50,379 bases of DNA from Candidatus Solibacter usitatus (GTDB lineage Bacteria; Acidobacteriota; Terriglobia; Bryobacterales; Bryobacteraceae), in NCBI GenBank assembly GCA_016191645.1, contig JACPVQ010000257.1, positions 1 to 50,379 on the forward strand. The letters are read 5' to 3'. The stretch's first letter is position 1. Each line of letters begins with the position of its first letter. Under the pieces are notes generated by a model. That model had not been told where the DNA came from, made no database searches, and worked only from the letters and a program-made list of their open reading frames with translations. A program made the position numbers and the translations under genes. Of this stretch, positions 1 through 8,019 are shown one piece after another.

Positions 1-110
1 CGCTTCTCACATTGGATGCATTCCCTGCGCCGCCGGATCACTTCGCCTTCCTTGCTCTCCCGGCTGTCAATTACCTTGTCTTCCAAATGACCGCAGAATG
101 GACATCTCAT
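1..110 (-). CDS. nrdR: Transcriptional repressor NrdR, N-terminal part
   Basis: Only the first 36 codons are present; the gene runs off the left edge. Reading leftward from the ATG at 110, the protein begins [17 protein letters not shown] and continues to [11 protein letters not shown]. This is the NrdR zinc ribbon: a CPFC pair and a CIQC pair separated by the conserved DSR and RRRR segments. NrdR is a Zn- and nucleotide-binding repressor of ribonucleotide reductase genes; its ATP-cone domain would lie outside the window. The ATG overlaps the TGA of the upstream flippase-like gene (ATGA), so the two were probably co-translated. The identification is firm despite the short length because this N-terminus is highly conserved. 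Confidence 0.9.
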   Translation of the reverse strand, partial: MRCPFCGHLEDKVIDSRESKEGEVIRRRRECIQCEK

Positions 111-917
111 AGGGCTTCCATTGAACCTCTTTTCATTAGTTTACGGAACTCCAATCCCTCGCGCGCCATCAGTAGCAGTCCAATGGGCACAATCGATACA
201 AAGGAGATGAGCCAGAGCAGCACGGCGGTCCCGGTGGCCGCCGCCAGCGGAAACTGGTACAACTCCGTCAGCACCAGGACGCACGCCACTTGCATGCCAC
301 CGCCAACGCCGGGCAGTTGCACGGCACTTCCGAAAGCGACAAATCCTACAATGATAAGAGTATCCAGTGCCGTCAGCCCCGCCGCAGCCGGAATGGATCG
401 GAAAACGCACCAGAAACAACCCGCGATAATCATCCATTCTACAAAAGTATAGGCTACCAGCATAAAAACGAACGACCCGCGCCGGGTGGAACCCGTTCCG
501 GAGACAAAAGCGCTGACCAGAGTTTCGAGTTTCGGGCGAAGCTTCGCGGGAAGCAAGCCCAACGCTCCCTTCAGTCGGCGTTCTACCAGGTCAGGGAAGA
601 CCCCAAATGCTACCAACACGGCGAGGCATACCGTGGCCAGAACCCCGGCGATATGGCCGCCGGTTTGGAGCACGCCAGTCAACACCGGGCCCCTGCCACC
701 TCAGGGCGCGCCCCACGTAGGTGAGCATTACCATGCAAAAGGAGGCCGCAAACCAACCCCAATGAAGCTGGGAAAATATTGCCTGGAACTGCCCCCAATC
801 AAATTGCGGCTTTGCCCGGTAGATCAGCAAAGCCCCTATGATTGCGGCGGCGGCGAGAATGATTAGTCGAATTCTGTTCATTAGAAACTGACCGGTCTTC
901 GTTCCGGGAGGTAGCAC
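107..917 (-). pseudogene. Flippase-like (LPG synthase TM / UPF0104) membrane protein, internal deletion
   Basis: Two overlapping minus-strand reading frames together resemble the lysylphosphatidylglycerol-synthase transmembrane family. The first (from 917, or a Met at 881) has an N-terminal membrane helix and the family's GRALRW motif, then turns into low-quality sequence. The second (ending at 107) resumes with membrane helices and the conserved QLPGVGGGMQVA loop. The frames switch near 685-700. Between GRALRW and the next helix, the family normally has more helices with a conserved GE/RP region; roughly 70-110 residues are missing. The whole therefore looks like an internal deletion combined with a frameshift. 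It could be a true pseudogene or an assembly error. A weak promoter-like pair (TTGTGG, 18 bases, TATTGT) lies just upstream. Members of this family are thought to move lipids or be membrane structural parts; no substrate can be named. Confidence 0.65.
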
Positions 918-1082
918 TTCAGTCTACAATAGAGGCTTCCGTGTCTGAGCCACAAGAATTGCGGTAGCTTTTGGCGAACTTCTTATGATAGAACTTCGTT
1001 TCCCATACTGGAAGATCACGATGGGGAAACGTGACGGTAGCAACCAACCACCGTCTCTTTTCCTATCGGCACCAAAAAGCTT

Positions 1083-1751
1083 ATGCAGGCGACAATTGCC
1101 ATTTCGAACACGCTGGGGCCCGGAACCTTTTCCCCGCGGAGCCTGGGGACCAAGGCTAACGGGGGAGTGACCGGACGACACCACGTGGACGCCGACACTA
1201 GTTTAGTAGAGCGCTGCCTGACAGGCGAGGAAGCTGCCTGGGAAGACCTCGTGCGGACGCATACGCGGCGCGTGTATTCGGTTTGCTACCGGTTTACGGG
1301 AAATGATTCCCAAGCTCAGGACCTGACACAGGACGTATTCCTGCGCGTGTTTCGGACGTTGAAGAGTTTTCGATCCGGTGAAGGATGCTTTTCCGTTTGG
1401 CTGTTGCGCCTGACGCGCAATCTGCTCATCGACAACTACCGCCGCGGGAAACAAGAGCGCGCCACCGATTCGATAGAAGAACAACTTCCCATGCTCGAAG
1501 AGACAGCGGCCATTTCCGCGCGTACCGATGGCTTGGTTGCGGGAAGGGAAGCGGGAGAGATTCTACAGGCGGCCCTGGACCGTTTGTCCCCCGAATTGAA
1601 AGAGACTTTGATCCTGCGGGACTTGGAGGAGATGGAGTATAAGGAAATCGCGGACGCGTTGGGGGTCCCCGAAGGCACAGTAAAATCTCGTTTGAACCGG
1701 GGACGGGCGGAACTGGCCCGGTTGCTCAGAAAACACAAGGCAGCAGTATGA
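1083..1751 (+). CDS. ECF-type RNA polymerase sigma factor
   Basis: A 222-residue sigma-70 family protein of the extracytoplasmic-function type. The region 2 signature lies around residues 71-100 (YRFTGNDSQAQDLTQDVFLRVF), and region 4 with its helix-turn-helix lies around 168-215 (LSPELKETLILRD, then EIADALGVPEGTVKSRLNRG). There is no region 1 or 3, as expected for ECF sigma factors. The start is uncertain: the ATG at 1083 lacks a clear ribosome site, and in-frame GTGs at 1167 and 1185 begin closer to the conserved SLVERCLTGEEAAWEDLV segment. The stop overlaps the start of a zinc anti-sigma gene (ATGA), the classical arrangement for an ECF factor and its inhibitor. The downstream membrane proteins are plausible targets, suggesting an envelope-stress role. 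Confidence 0.9.
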   Translation: MQATIAISNTLGPGTFSPRSLGTKANGGVTGRHHVDADTSLVERCLTGEEAAWEDLVRTHTRRVYSVCYRFTGNDSQAQDLTQDVFLRVFRTLKSFRSGEGCFSVWLLRLTRNLLIDNYRRGKQERATDSIEEQLPMLEETAAISARTDGLVAGREAGEILQAALDRLSPELKETLILRDLEEMEYKEIADALGVPEGTVKSRLNRGRAELARLLRKHKAAV

Positions 1752-2296
1752 CTTGCACGGAATTCGAACTTCTGTTGTGCGATTACACGGACGGCACGCT
1801 GGCATCACCTCAGCGCGCGGACGTGGAATTGCATCTGCAGAGTTGCAAGGAATGCGCCGCATTGGCGCGAGACGCCGTGTTCGTGCGTGAGTTCATTGAA
1901 CGCGTGCCCGATGTGACGCCGCCTCCGGCTCTGGTGACGCGCATCCTGCAACAGACTCCCAAGAAGTCCGCGATTTCGCTTCCTTCGCGTGGCTTTCTAG
2001 GGAGGTTGTTTCAGCCGGTTCTACAACCGCGCATGGTGATGGGAATGGCGATGACTATCCTCTCTTTCGCCATGCTGGGCAGATTTGCGGGAATCGAAAT
2101 CCGGCAGCTGCGTCCTTCCGATCTTGATCCAGTGAAAGTCTGGGAGGCCACCGAAGATCGTGTGCATCGCTCCTGGACCCGCGCGGTGAAATACTACGAG
2201 AGTTTGCGCATTGTTCTGGAAGTACAGTCCCGGTTGCGCGATCTGACCGACAATGAAGCGGACCCGCCGTCCGAACAACAGCAGGAAAAGAAATAA
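1748..2296 (+). CDS. Zinc-binding anti-sigma factor (ZAS-like) membrane protein
   Basis: 182 residues. The N-terminal domain has the H-x3-C-x2-C zinc motif of anti-sigma factors (HLQSCKEC, about residues 30-37) within the usual FELLLCDYTDGTL context. A single hydrophobic segment at about residues 94-112 probably spans the membrane, and the charged C-terminus (ending SEQQQEKK) would lie outside. By family knowledge, the cytoplasmic zinc domain binds and holds the ECF sigma factor encoded immediately upstream, with which it overlaps by four bases. The external part contains no recognised sensor domain. Its 3' end is followed within 20 bases by the next gene, so the operon continues. Confidence 0.85.
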   Translation: MTCTEFELLLCDYTDGTLASPQRADVELHLQSCKECAALARDAVFVREFIERVPDVTPPPALVTRILQQTPKKSAISLPSRGFLGRLFQPVLQPRMVMGMAMTILSFAMLGRFAGIEIRQLRPSDLDPVKVWEATEDRVHRSWTRAVKYYESLRIVLEVQSRLRDLTDNEADPPSEQQQEKK

Positions 2297-2312
2297 GATC
2301 GAGAGAAACCCT

Positions 2313-3014
2313 ATGGACCCCGAAAATCCCCTACCCCCCGCAGCGAATCCGGAAGGCGAGGGTTCTGAAAACAAGCCCGTGGCGTTCTGCCGATCCTGCG
2401 GAAAAGGCTTGAACAAAGAGTCGGTGCGCACTCATCGCGAAGTTGTTTACTGCGAAGAGCATTTGCCGAAGCAGGAAGAAGCCTCCTCGCAATGGTCCGC
2501 GCCGAATCCGGCTCCTGCTCCGTCCATTCCGTCTTCCGGCGTCTCTCCAGGATTTGCTTTCGTGCTCGGCTTGATCCCCGGCGTCGGCGCTATCTACAAC
2601 GGCCAATTCGGTAAAGCCGTGGTTCACCTGCTCATCACGGCGTTGGTGTGCAGTATGGCGGGCGGGCATTCGGGAAGTCTGGAAACCGTTTTTGAAATGC
2701 TGGTTCCGGTGTGGTTTTTCTACATGGCCATTGAAGCGTATCAAACAGCCAAGAAACGTCTGGCGGGAGAGCCGCTGGATGAGTTCTCTTCCATCTTTCC
2801 GGGACAGGCTGCGGCGCCGGGCTTTCCCCTGCTGCCTGTTCTCTTGATCGCCCTAGGCGTCATTTTCCTTCTGGATAATCTGGGTCTGCTACGCATTAAC
2901 CAGTTGATTCCGTACGCGGGCCCGATTTTCCTCATCGTTTTAGGGGCGTACATGCTCTACGCGCGGCTGCGCAATCATTCGGCCGCCAGCGAGGTCTCCC
3001 ATGAACGGAACTAA
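2313..3014 (+). CDS. Membrane protein with zinc-ribbon-like N-terminus and DUF5668-like C-terminus
   Basis: The start at 2313 (MDPENPLPP) is preferred over one at 2253 because GAGAGAA lies just upstream and the longer form would run deep into the preceding gene. Residues about 25-55 carry cysteine and histidine residues (AFCRSCGKGLN ... VYCEEHLP) like a small zinc finger. A proline-rich linker follows, then a hydrophobic TM2-like segment (GLIPGVGAIYNGQFGKA), and further helices including a C-terminal LPVLLIALGVIFLLDNLG unit of the DUF5668 type. The same unit recurs in the next two genes. Probably an inner-membrane protein of the sigma/anti-sigma operon; its role is unknown. Confidence 0.8.
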   Translation: MDPENPLPPAANPEGEGSENKPVAFCRSCGKGLNKESVRTHREVVYCEEHLPKQEEASSQWSAPNPAPAPSIPSSGVSPGFAFVLGLIPGVGAIYNGQFGKAVVHLLITALVCSMAGGHSGSLETVFEMLVPVWFFYMAIEAYQTAKKRLAGEPLDEFSSIFPGQAAAPGFPLLPVLLIALGVIFLLDNLGLLRINQLIPYAGPIFLIVLGAYMLYARLRNHSAASEVSHERN

Positions 3015-3192
3015 CAATTTGTCTTTGATGCGCGCCATCCGCGGGCCGGTGATGATGATCACCATCGGAACGCTCTTCGCCCTCGATCATATGAGCGCAT
3101 TCAGTTTTTCGCGAACATGGCCGGTGATCCTGATCGTCATCGGTTTGATGAAGCTGCTGGAACGGGCATTTCCCGCTCCCGCGCAGTCCTAA
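3001..3192 (+). CDS. Small DUF5668-like membrane protein
   Basis: 63 residues, start overlapping the preceding gene by 14 bases. Two hydrophobic segments, GPVMMITIGTLFALDHM and TWPVILIVIGLMKLLER, match the DUF5668 (LiaI/LiaF-like) pattern of two short helices with a conserved WP and IGL. The gene sits between two larger proteins carrying the same unit, so this is a stand-alone version. A good ribosome site (AAAGGAGG) begins directly after its stop and serves the next gene. Function unknown; related LiaF-like proteins act in cell-envelope stress sensing. Confidence 0.75.
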   Translation: MNGTNNLSLMRAIRGPVMMITIGTLFALDHMSAFSFSRTWPVILIVIGLMKLLERAFPAPAQS

Positions 3193-3204
3193 AAGGAGGT
3201 TCTC

Positions 3205-4629
3205 ATGAGACCAAGATCCATTACCGGTCCGGTGATCCTCATCGCGATCGGATGTTTTTTCCTCTTCCGCAACGTATGGCCGGATATTCGTGTCTACGAG
3301 TTCTTCTCCATGTATTGGCCCTTCCTGTTGATTGGATGGGGCGTGGTTCGTCTGATTGAAATCCTGGTCTGGTACGCCACGGGGAAGCCGTTACCGGGCC
3401 GCGGCGTTTCCGGCGGCGAATGGAGTCTGGTTGTTCTGTTGTGCGTGTTCGGAACGTTTTTCTTCTGGGGATCGAAGTGGAGCCCGAGTTGGCCTTCGCG
3501 CCAGATTCGCGTCGGCGGACTGGAGATTTTCGGAGAGCCGTTTGAATTTCCCATGTCGGCTGAAAAGCCGGCCGGCAAAACACCGCGCGTGGTTGTAGAG
3601 ATGGGCCGCGGCAATGCCAAGATCATCGGCGGCGATACGGAGTCCGTGCGCGTTTCGGGGCGCAAGACCATTCGCTCCTTCGATAAGCGCGGCGCCGAAC
3701 AAAGCAACGTGGACACGCCATTGGAAATCGTGGCGGTGGGCGAGCAGTTGATCATCCGCACGAACCAGGACAAACTCAGTGACACACAGCGCGCTTCGGT
3801 GGAACTGGAGATCACCGTTCCGAAAGGCGCGAAACTGGAGAGCCGCGGCCGGTACGGAGATTTCGATATCCGCGACCTGTTGGGCGATGTGGAGATCAAC
3901 AGCGACAATGCCGGTGTTCGCGTGCAGAATATCGGCGGCAACCTGCGCGTCGATTTGAAGAAGAGCGACATCATCCGGGCGATTGGCGTGAAGGGCGCGG
4001 TGGAACTGCGCGGCCGCGGGCACGACGTGGAACTCGAATCTATTGATGGCACCGTGACCGTCACAGGCGGCTACACTGGCGAGATTCTGTTTCGCAATAT
4101 CGCCAAGCCGCTGCGGTTTGAAGGCGAGCGGACGCAGTTTCGCGTGGAGAAAGCCTCCGGGTTCGCGCGCATGGCTTCCGGCAACTTGACGTTGGACAAT
4201 GTGCAGGGACCCATTCAGGTGACCGCCAAATCCAGGGACGTGCAAGTGCGCTCGTTCAGCGGCTCGCTGGACATGAAAGTGGATCGAGGCGACGTGGAAA
4301 TTCGCCCGTCGTCGTTGAATCCCGGACGGATCGACGCGCAGATTTCCAACGGCGACGTTGACCTGGTGCTTCCGCAAGGCGCCAAATACGACATTGATGC
4401 CGTCACTGCGCGCGGCGATCTGCGCAATGACTTTGGAGTGCCGTTGCGCCAGGATCGCGAAGGCAAGGGCGGCTCCGTTCGCGGTACCACCGGAGTTGGC
4501 CCGCAGATCCGTGTGAAGACAGGCAGAGGCGCAGTGAGTGTACGCCGCGTTGGCTCCGAAAGCCCCGCCAACATTCTGCCGAAGACGTTGCCGAAAGCGC
4601 CCGAAGTACCCGCGCGCGTGGAACAGTAA
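3205..4629 (+). CDS. DUF5668 / DUF4097-type envelope protein (LiaF-like with beta-helix-like domain)
   Basis: 474 residues, preceded by AAAGGAGG. The N-terminus repeats the DUF5668 unit (GPVILIAIGCFFLFRNVWP ... YWPFLLIGWGVVRLIE), with another membrane helix at about residues 72-90. From about residue 125 on it is a repetitive beta-rich domain (VVVEMGRGNAKI, LESRGRYGDFDIRDL, ISNGDVDLVLPQGA), typical of DUF4097/DUF4098 proteins annotated as putative adhesins or polymer-forming folds. The orientation suggests the repetitive domain lies outside the membrane. It closes the ECF operon; with the two preceding genes it may form an envelope-sensing or structural assembly, but that is inference. Confidence 0.8.
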   Translation: MRPRSITGPVILIAIGCFFLFRNVWPDIRVYEFFSMYWPFLLIGWGVVRLIEILVWYATGKPLPGRGVSGGEWSLVVLLCVFGTFFFWGSKWSPSWPSRQIRVGGLEIFGEPFEFPMSAEKPAGKTPRVVVEMGRGNAKIIGGDTESVRVSGRKTIRSFDKRGAEQSNVDTPLEIVAVGEQLIIRTNQDKLSDTQRASVELEITVPKGAKLESRGRYGDFDIRDLLGDVEINSDNAGVRVQNIGGNLRVDLKKSDIIRAIGVKGAVELRGRGHDVELESIDGTVTVTGGYTGEILFRNIAKPLRFEGERTQFRVEKASGFARMASGNLTLDNVQGPIQVTAKSRDVQVRSFSGSLDMKVDRGDVEIRPSSLNPGRIDAQISNGDVDLVLPQGAKYDIDAVTARGDLRNDFGVPLRQDREGKGGSVRGTTGVGPQIRVKTGRGAVSVRRVGSESPANILPKTLPKAPEVPARVEQ

Positions 4630-4649
4630 GCCGCTGCTACGCTGAAGAA

Positions 4650-5432
4650 GTGAAATCCGTCGCGCTCACCATTGCGGGCTCCGACCCCAGCGGTGGAGCC
4701 GGCCTTCAAGCCGATCTGAAAACATTCCACCAGTTTGGCGTCTACGGCGAAGCCGCCGTCACTTTGATCACCGTGCAAAACACGCAAGCAGTGAGTGCGG
4801 TGGAATGCCTCACACCCGATCTGGTGGTGCGGCAAGTACAAGCAGTTGTTTCGGATATTCCACCGCAAGCGGCGAAGACCGGTGCGCTGGGCAATGCAGC
4901 CATCGTGCAAGCGGTAGCGGATCTTGCGGCCACGTTTCAATTCCCGCTGGTAGTGGACCCGGTGATGATCAGCAAACATGGCGCGCCGCTTTTGGACGAA
5001 CCGGCTCGCCGCGCGCTGCTGGAAAATCTGTTGCCCCGCGCGTTCCTCCTCACGCCGAATCTTCACGAAGCCGCCGCTCTTACCGCCTCGCCAGTGGACA
5101 CTCTGTACCAGATGCGCAAAGCCGCGGAGAAACTCAAACAATGCGGCGCGCGCGCCGTCCTCATCAAAGGCGGCCACCTGCCGGGCGAAGCCACTGACGT
5201 TCTGCTGGCGGAAGACGGCGCGTTTCACATTCTGCACGGCGAGCGATTCGATACGCCGCACACGCACGGCACGGGATGCACTTATTCGGCGGCGATCACG
5301 GCCTTGTTGGCGATCGGATTATCGCTTCCGGACGCGGTCGCGCGTGCGAAGAAGTTCATTAGCGAGGCGATTCGCACCAATCCCGCGTTGGGCAAAGGGT
5401 GCGGCCCCGTAAATCATCACGCTCAGGCGTAA
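4650..5432 (+). CDS. thiD: Hydroxymethylpyrimidine/phosphomethylpyrimidine kinase
   Basis: 260 residues from a GTG start. It has the ribokinase-fold ThiD signature: AGSDPSGGAGLQADLKTF near the N-terminus, and DTPHTHGTGCTYSAAITALL near residue 205, whose GTGC forms the anion hole and carries the cysteine typical of ThiD. ThiD phosphorylates HMP and then HMP-phosphate to give HMP-pyrophosphate for thiamine synthesis. It follows the envelope operon after 20 bases, which may be read-through or a weak own promoter. No thi-box riboswitch is visible upstream and no other thiamine genes are adjacent. Its 3' end overlaps the convergent isomerase gene by 10 bases. Confidence 0.93.
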   Translation: MKSVALTIAGSDPSGGAGLQADLKTFHQFGVYGEAAVTLITVQNTQAVSAVECLTPDLVVRQVQAVVSDIPPQAAKTGALGNAAIVQAVADLAATFQFPLVVDPVMISKHGAPLLDEPARRALLENLLPRAFLLTPNLHEAAALTASPVDTLYQMRKAAEKLKQCGARAVLIKGGHLPGEATDVLLAEDGAFHILHGERFDTPHTHGTGCTYSAAITALLAIGLSLPDAVARAKKFISEAIRTNPALGKGCGPVNHHAQA

Positions 5433-6613
5433 CTGGAAGCGCCGGCTCTGTTTCGCGCGCCGCGCTCTTTGGCCGCGCGCTCCACGTATCCGCTCTCGCG
5501 GAAGGCGTCCAACGGCTTCACGGGCACGCCTCGCCCCGCACGCCATTCAGCGATGACGCCCCTCACGTCGGTGGCGTACGCATCCTGAAGACACTCCTCC
5601 GCGCTTACCAGATCGCAAGCTTCCTGGTATTCGGAAAGTTTTTCGTGCTCCACCAGCGCGGCCTTGGCGTACAATTCCTGCGCGCGGCTCACGCTTTGAA
5701 TCATCGCCTCGATCTTGCCCTTCAAGTTGTGGCTCTTGTCGATCATGTAAGCAATATCGGCATTGCGGGCGTTGTCCCACTCCCAATAACGGATTTCATG
5801 GAAGATGCGGAACAACTGATACGGATCGATGGAGCCGAGGGTTAGATCGTCATCGGCGAAGCGGCGATCGTTGAAGTGGAATCCTCCCAGCATGTTCTCC
5901 GCCAGCAGCCACGCGACAATCTGCTCGATGTTTTGCGCCTGATAGTGATGTCCCAGATCCACCAGAACTCTACCCATGGGTCCAGCCGCGCGCGCCAGCA
6001 GCAGCGCCATTCCCCAGTCGGCGATGTCGGTGTGATAGAACGCCGGCTCGAACGGTTTGTATTCCACCAACAACCGCTGCCCATCACGAAGCGAGTCATG
6101 CAAATCGCATAGACCATTTCTGAACCACCGGCGGCGTTTGCGAATATGCTGCGAACCCGGATAGTTGGACCCGTCGGCGAACCACAACGAAATGTCCCGG
6201 CTGCCGGTGGCGTGACTGATGCTCACGCAGTCCACCATATGATCGAGCGCGGCTTTGCGAACCGCGGCATCCGGATTGCCCAGCGACCCGTGCTTGTAGA
6301 TCTGATCCTGAAACACGTTGGGATTGATGGAGCCGATGCGCACGCCATAACCCGCCGCGATTTCGCCGACCCCTTGGGCGTCGGCAATTCCGTTGGGAAA
6401 ATCCCACAGTACGTGCACCGCCACGGACGGGCAGCAGCCTGTATGCTTGTGCACTTGACCCGCGTCGCTGAGCTTTTCTTCGATGGTGGACGCCGCGGCG
6501 TCCTGCAGAAATTTGCCGAACCGCGTGCCGGTGTTGGCGAAACCCCACGACGGCACCTCGATCTCAAACCGGTCGAGCGCGTCGAGAACGCGCCTGCGCT
6601 GTTCGTCCGTCAC
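5423..6613 (-). CDS. L-rhamnose isomerase-type sugar isomerase
   Basis: About 396 residues. The sequence follows the Pseudomonas/Gram-positive RhaI type of TIM-barrel isomerase: EVPSWGFANTGTRF near the N-terminus, SWFADGSNYPGSQ-like region (here LWFADGSNYPGSQ), EYKPFEPAFYHTDIADW, VDLGHHYQAQNIE and GGFHFNDRRFADDDL, which carry the metal-binding Glu, Asp and His residues. It interconverts L-rhamnose and L-rhamnulose, though members are broad in substrate. The chosen start is the GTG at 6613, overlapping the sulfatase stop as GTGA with GGGAGAAA in front; a TTG at 6625 is the longer alternative. Translational coupling to the sulfatase suggests a shared substrate. No rhamnulokinase or aldolase is present in the window. 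Confidence 0.85.
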   Translation of the reverse strand: MTDEQRRRVLDALDRFEIEVPSWGFANTGTRFGKFLQDAAASTIEEKLSDAGQVHKHTGCCPSVAVHVLWDFPNGIADAQGVGEIAAGYGVRIGSINPNVFQDQIYKHGSLGNPDAAVRKAALDHMVDCVSISHATGSRDISLWFADGSNYPGSQHIRKRRRWFRNGLCDLHDSLRDGQRLLVEYKPFEPAFYHTDIADWGMALLLARAAGPMGRVLVDLGHHYQAQNIEQIVAWLLAENMLGGFHFNDRRFADDDLTLGSIDPYQLFRIFHEIRYWEWDNARNADIAYMIDKSHNLKGKIEAMIQSVSRAQELYAKAALVEHEKLSEYQEACDLVSAEECLQDAYATDVRGVIAEWRAGRGVPVKPLDAFRESGYVERAAKERGARNRAGASSYA

Positions 6614-8016
6614 GCTTTCTCCCAATACCGTGCGCGAGGTTCCGTCTGCGGGTGCGGCTCCTCATGCGCAATGCGTAGAATCTCTTCCATCTTCTTCAGA
6701 ATCTCCGGCCGCTGCGTCGCGAGATCCTTGGTTTCGCCGATGTCGTCTTTCAGATTGTAGAGTTCCACCGCCGCATCCGGCTTCGGACGTACCGCCTTCC
6801 ATTCGCCCATGCGCGCGGCTTGCATAGGAAGTTCCTTGCGGAATCGCCCCGTCGCCGTGCCTTCGTAGCGAGGTAGCTCCCAGTACAGGTAGTCGTGGGT
6901 CCGCTGTTTCTTGCCCAACAGCGCCGGCAATACGCTGATCCCGTCGTTCGGCGGCGTCTTCACTCCGGCAATCTCCGCCGCGGTCGCCATGAAATCGGCA
7001 AAATACCAGGGATGCTTACTGAGGGACCCGGCTTTGATCTTCTTCGGCCAGCGCGCCAGCATCGGCGTGCGGATGCCGCCTTCGTACAGGTCAGTCTTCC
7101 TGCCGCGATAGGGTCCCGTACTCTGGAAGTAATCGCCGCCCCACAGCTTCACTGCGCCGCCATTATCCGACGTGAAGAAGACGATGGTATTTTCATCGAT
7201 GCGCAGTTCCTTCAGCAGCGCCATGATGCGTCCTATGTCGCGGTCCATTCGCGTCACCATGCCCGCGTAACAGGCGCGCGGTTCGCGCTGGTCGGCGTAG
7301 TGCTTGCGCGGATCAATAAATGGCTCGGCTTCCGTAATCTTGCCGCGATACTCGGCAATGGAATCTTCGGGCACCAGCAGTTCCAGGTGCGGAACGGTGA
7401 AGGGGACGTAACAGAAGAAAGGTCCACTGGCGCTGCGGCGAATGAAGGCCAGAGCTTTTTCGGCGATCGCATCGTGCGAATAGGTGGTGCGCTTTCCGTT
7501 CTCGTTCCCCGGCAGCGGAACTTCCTTTTCGTTGTGCACGAGAATGCGTGGATAGAAAAAGTGCGCATGCACCTGATTCAAGTAGCCGTAGAATTCGTCG
7601 AAGCCCTTCTTCGATGGAACGCCGGTGGTGCCAATATCGCCCAGTCCCCACTTGCCGTAGCCGCCGGTGGTATAACCCGCTTGCTTCAGGAGTTGCGCCA
7701 CGGTGATGTCGCCTTCTTCCAACGGCACGCCGCCCGGATTGCTGCGCACGGTAGTGTGACCCATGTGTTTGCCGGTCATCAACACGCTGCGCGACGGCGC
7801 GCACACGGTACAACCGGCGTAGGCTTCCGTGAATCGCATTCCTTCGGCGGCGATCTTGTCGATATTCGGCGTGCGGATATGCTTCTGGCCGTAGCAGCCC
7901 AGATCGCCGATACCCAGATCGTCGGCCATGATCCAGATGATGTTCGGTTTGCGGTCCGCCGCACTCGCCTGCGTCGCCGCCAAGGTTCCGGCGAACTGCC
8001 GTCTTGTGATTTGCAT
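6610..8016 (-). CDS. Exported arylsulfatase (formylglycine type)
   Basis: 468 residues. An N-terminal twin-arginine-like leader (MQITRRQFAGTLAATQASA) suggests Tat export. The mature part begins PNIIWIMADDLGIGDLGCYG, with the metal-binding Asp pair, followed by CTVCAPSRSVLMTG. The CAPSR fits the CxPxR sulfatase motif, whose cysteine is converted to formylglycine. A second metal site appears as FFTSDNGGA. The length is normal for the family. No anaerobic or aerobic formylglycine-generating enzyme is encoded in this window. It lies between an MFS permease and a rhamnose-type isomerase, so removal of sulfate from a rhamnose-containing glycan is an attractive inference. Confidence 0.92.
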   Translation of the reverse strand: MQITRRQFAGTLAATQASAADRKPNIIWIMADDLGIGDLGCYGQKHIRTPNIDKIAAEGMRFTEAYAGCTVCAPSRSVLMTGKHMGHTTVRSNPGGVPLEEGDITVAQLLKQAGYTTGGYGKWGLGDIGTTGVPSKKGFDEFYGYLNQVHAHFFYPRILVHNEKEVPLPGNENGKRTTYSHDAIAEKALAFIRRSASGPFFCYVPFTVPHLELLVPEDSIAEYRGKITEAEPFIDPRKHYADQREPRACYAGMVTRMDRDIGRIMALLKELRIDENTIVFFTSDNGGAVKLWGGDYFQSTGPYRGRKTDLYEGGIRTPMLARWPKKIKAGSLSKHPWYFADFMATAAEIAGVKTPPNDGISVLPALLGKKQRTHDYLYWELPRYEGTATGRFRKELPMQAARMGEWKAVRPKPDAAVELYNLKDDIGETKDLATQRPEILKKMEEILRIAHEEPHPQTEPRARYWEKA

Positions 8017-8019
8017 ACG

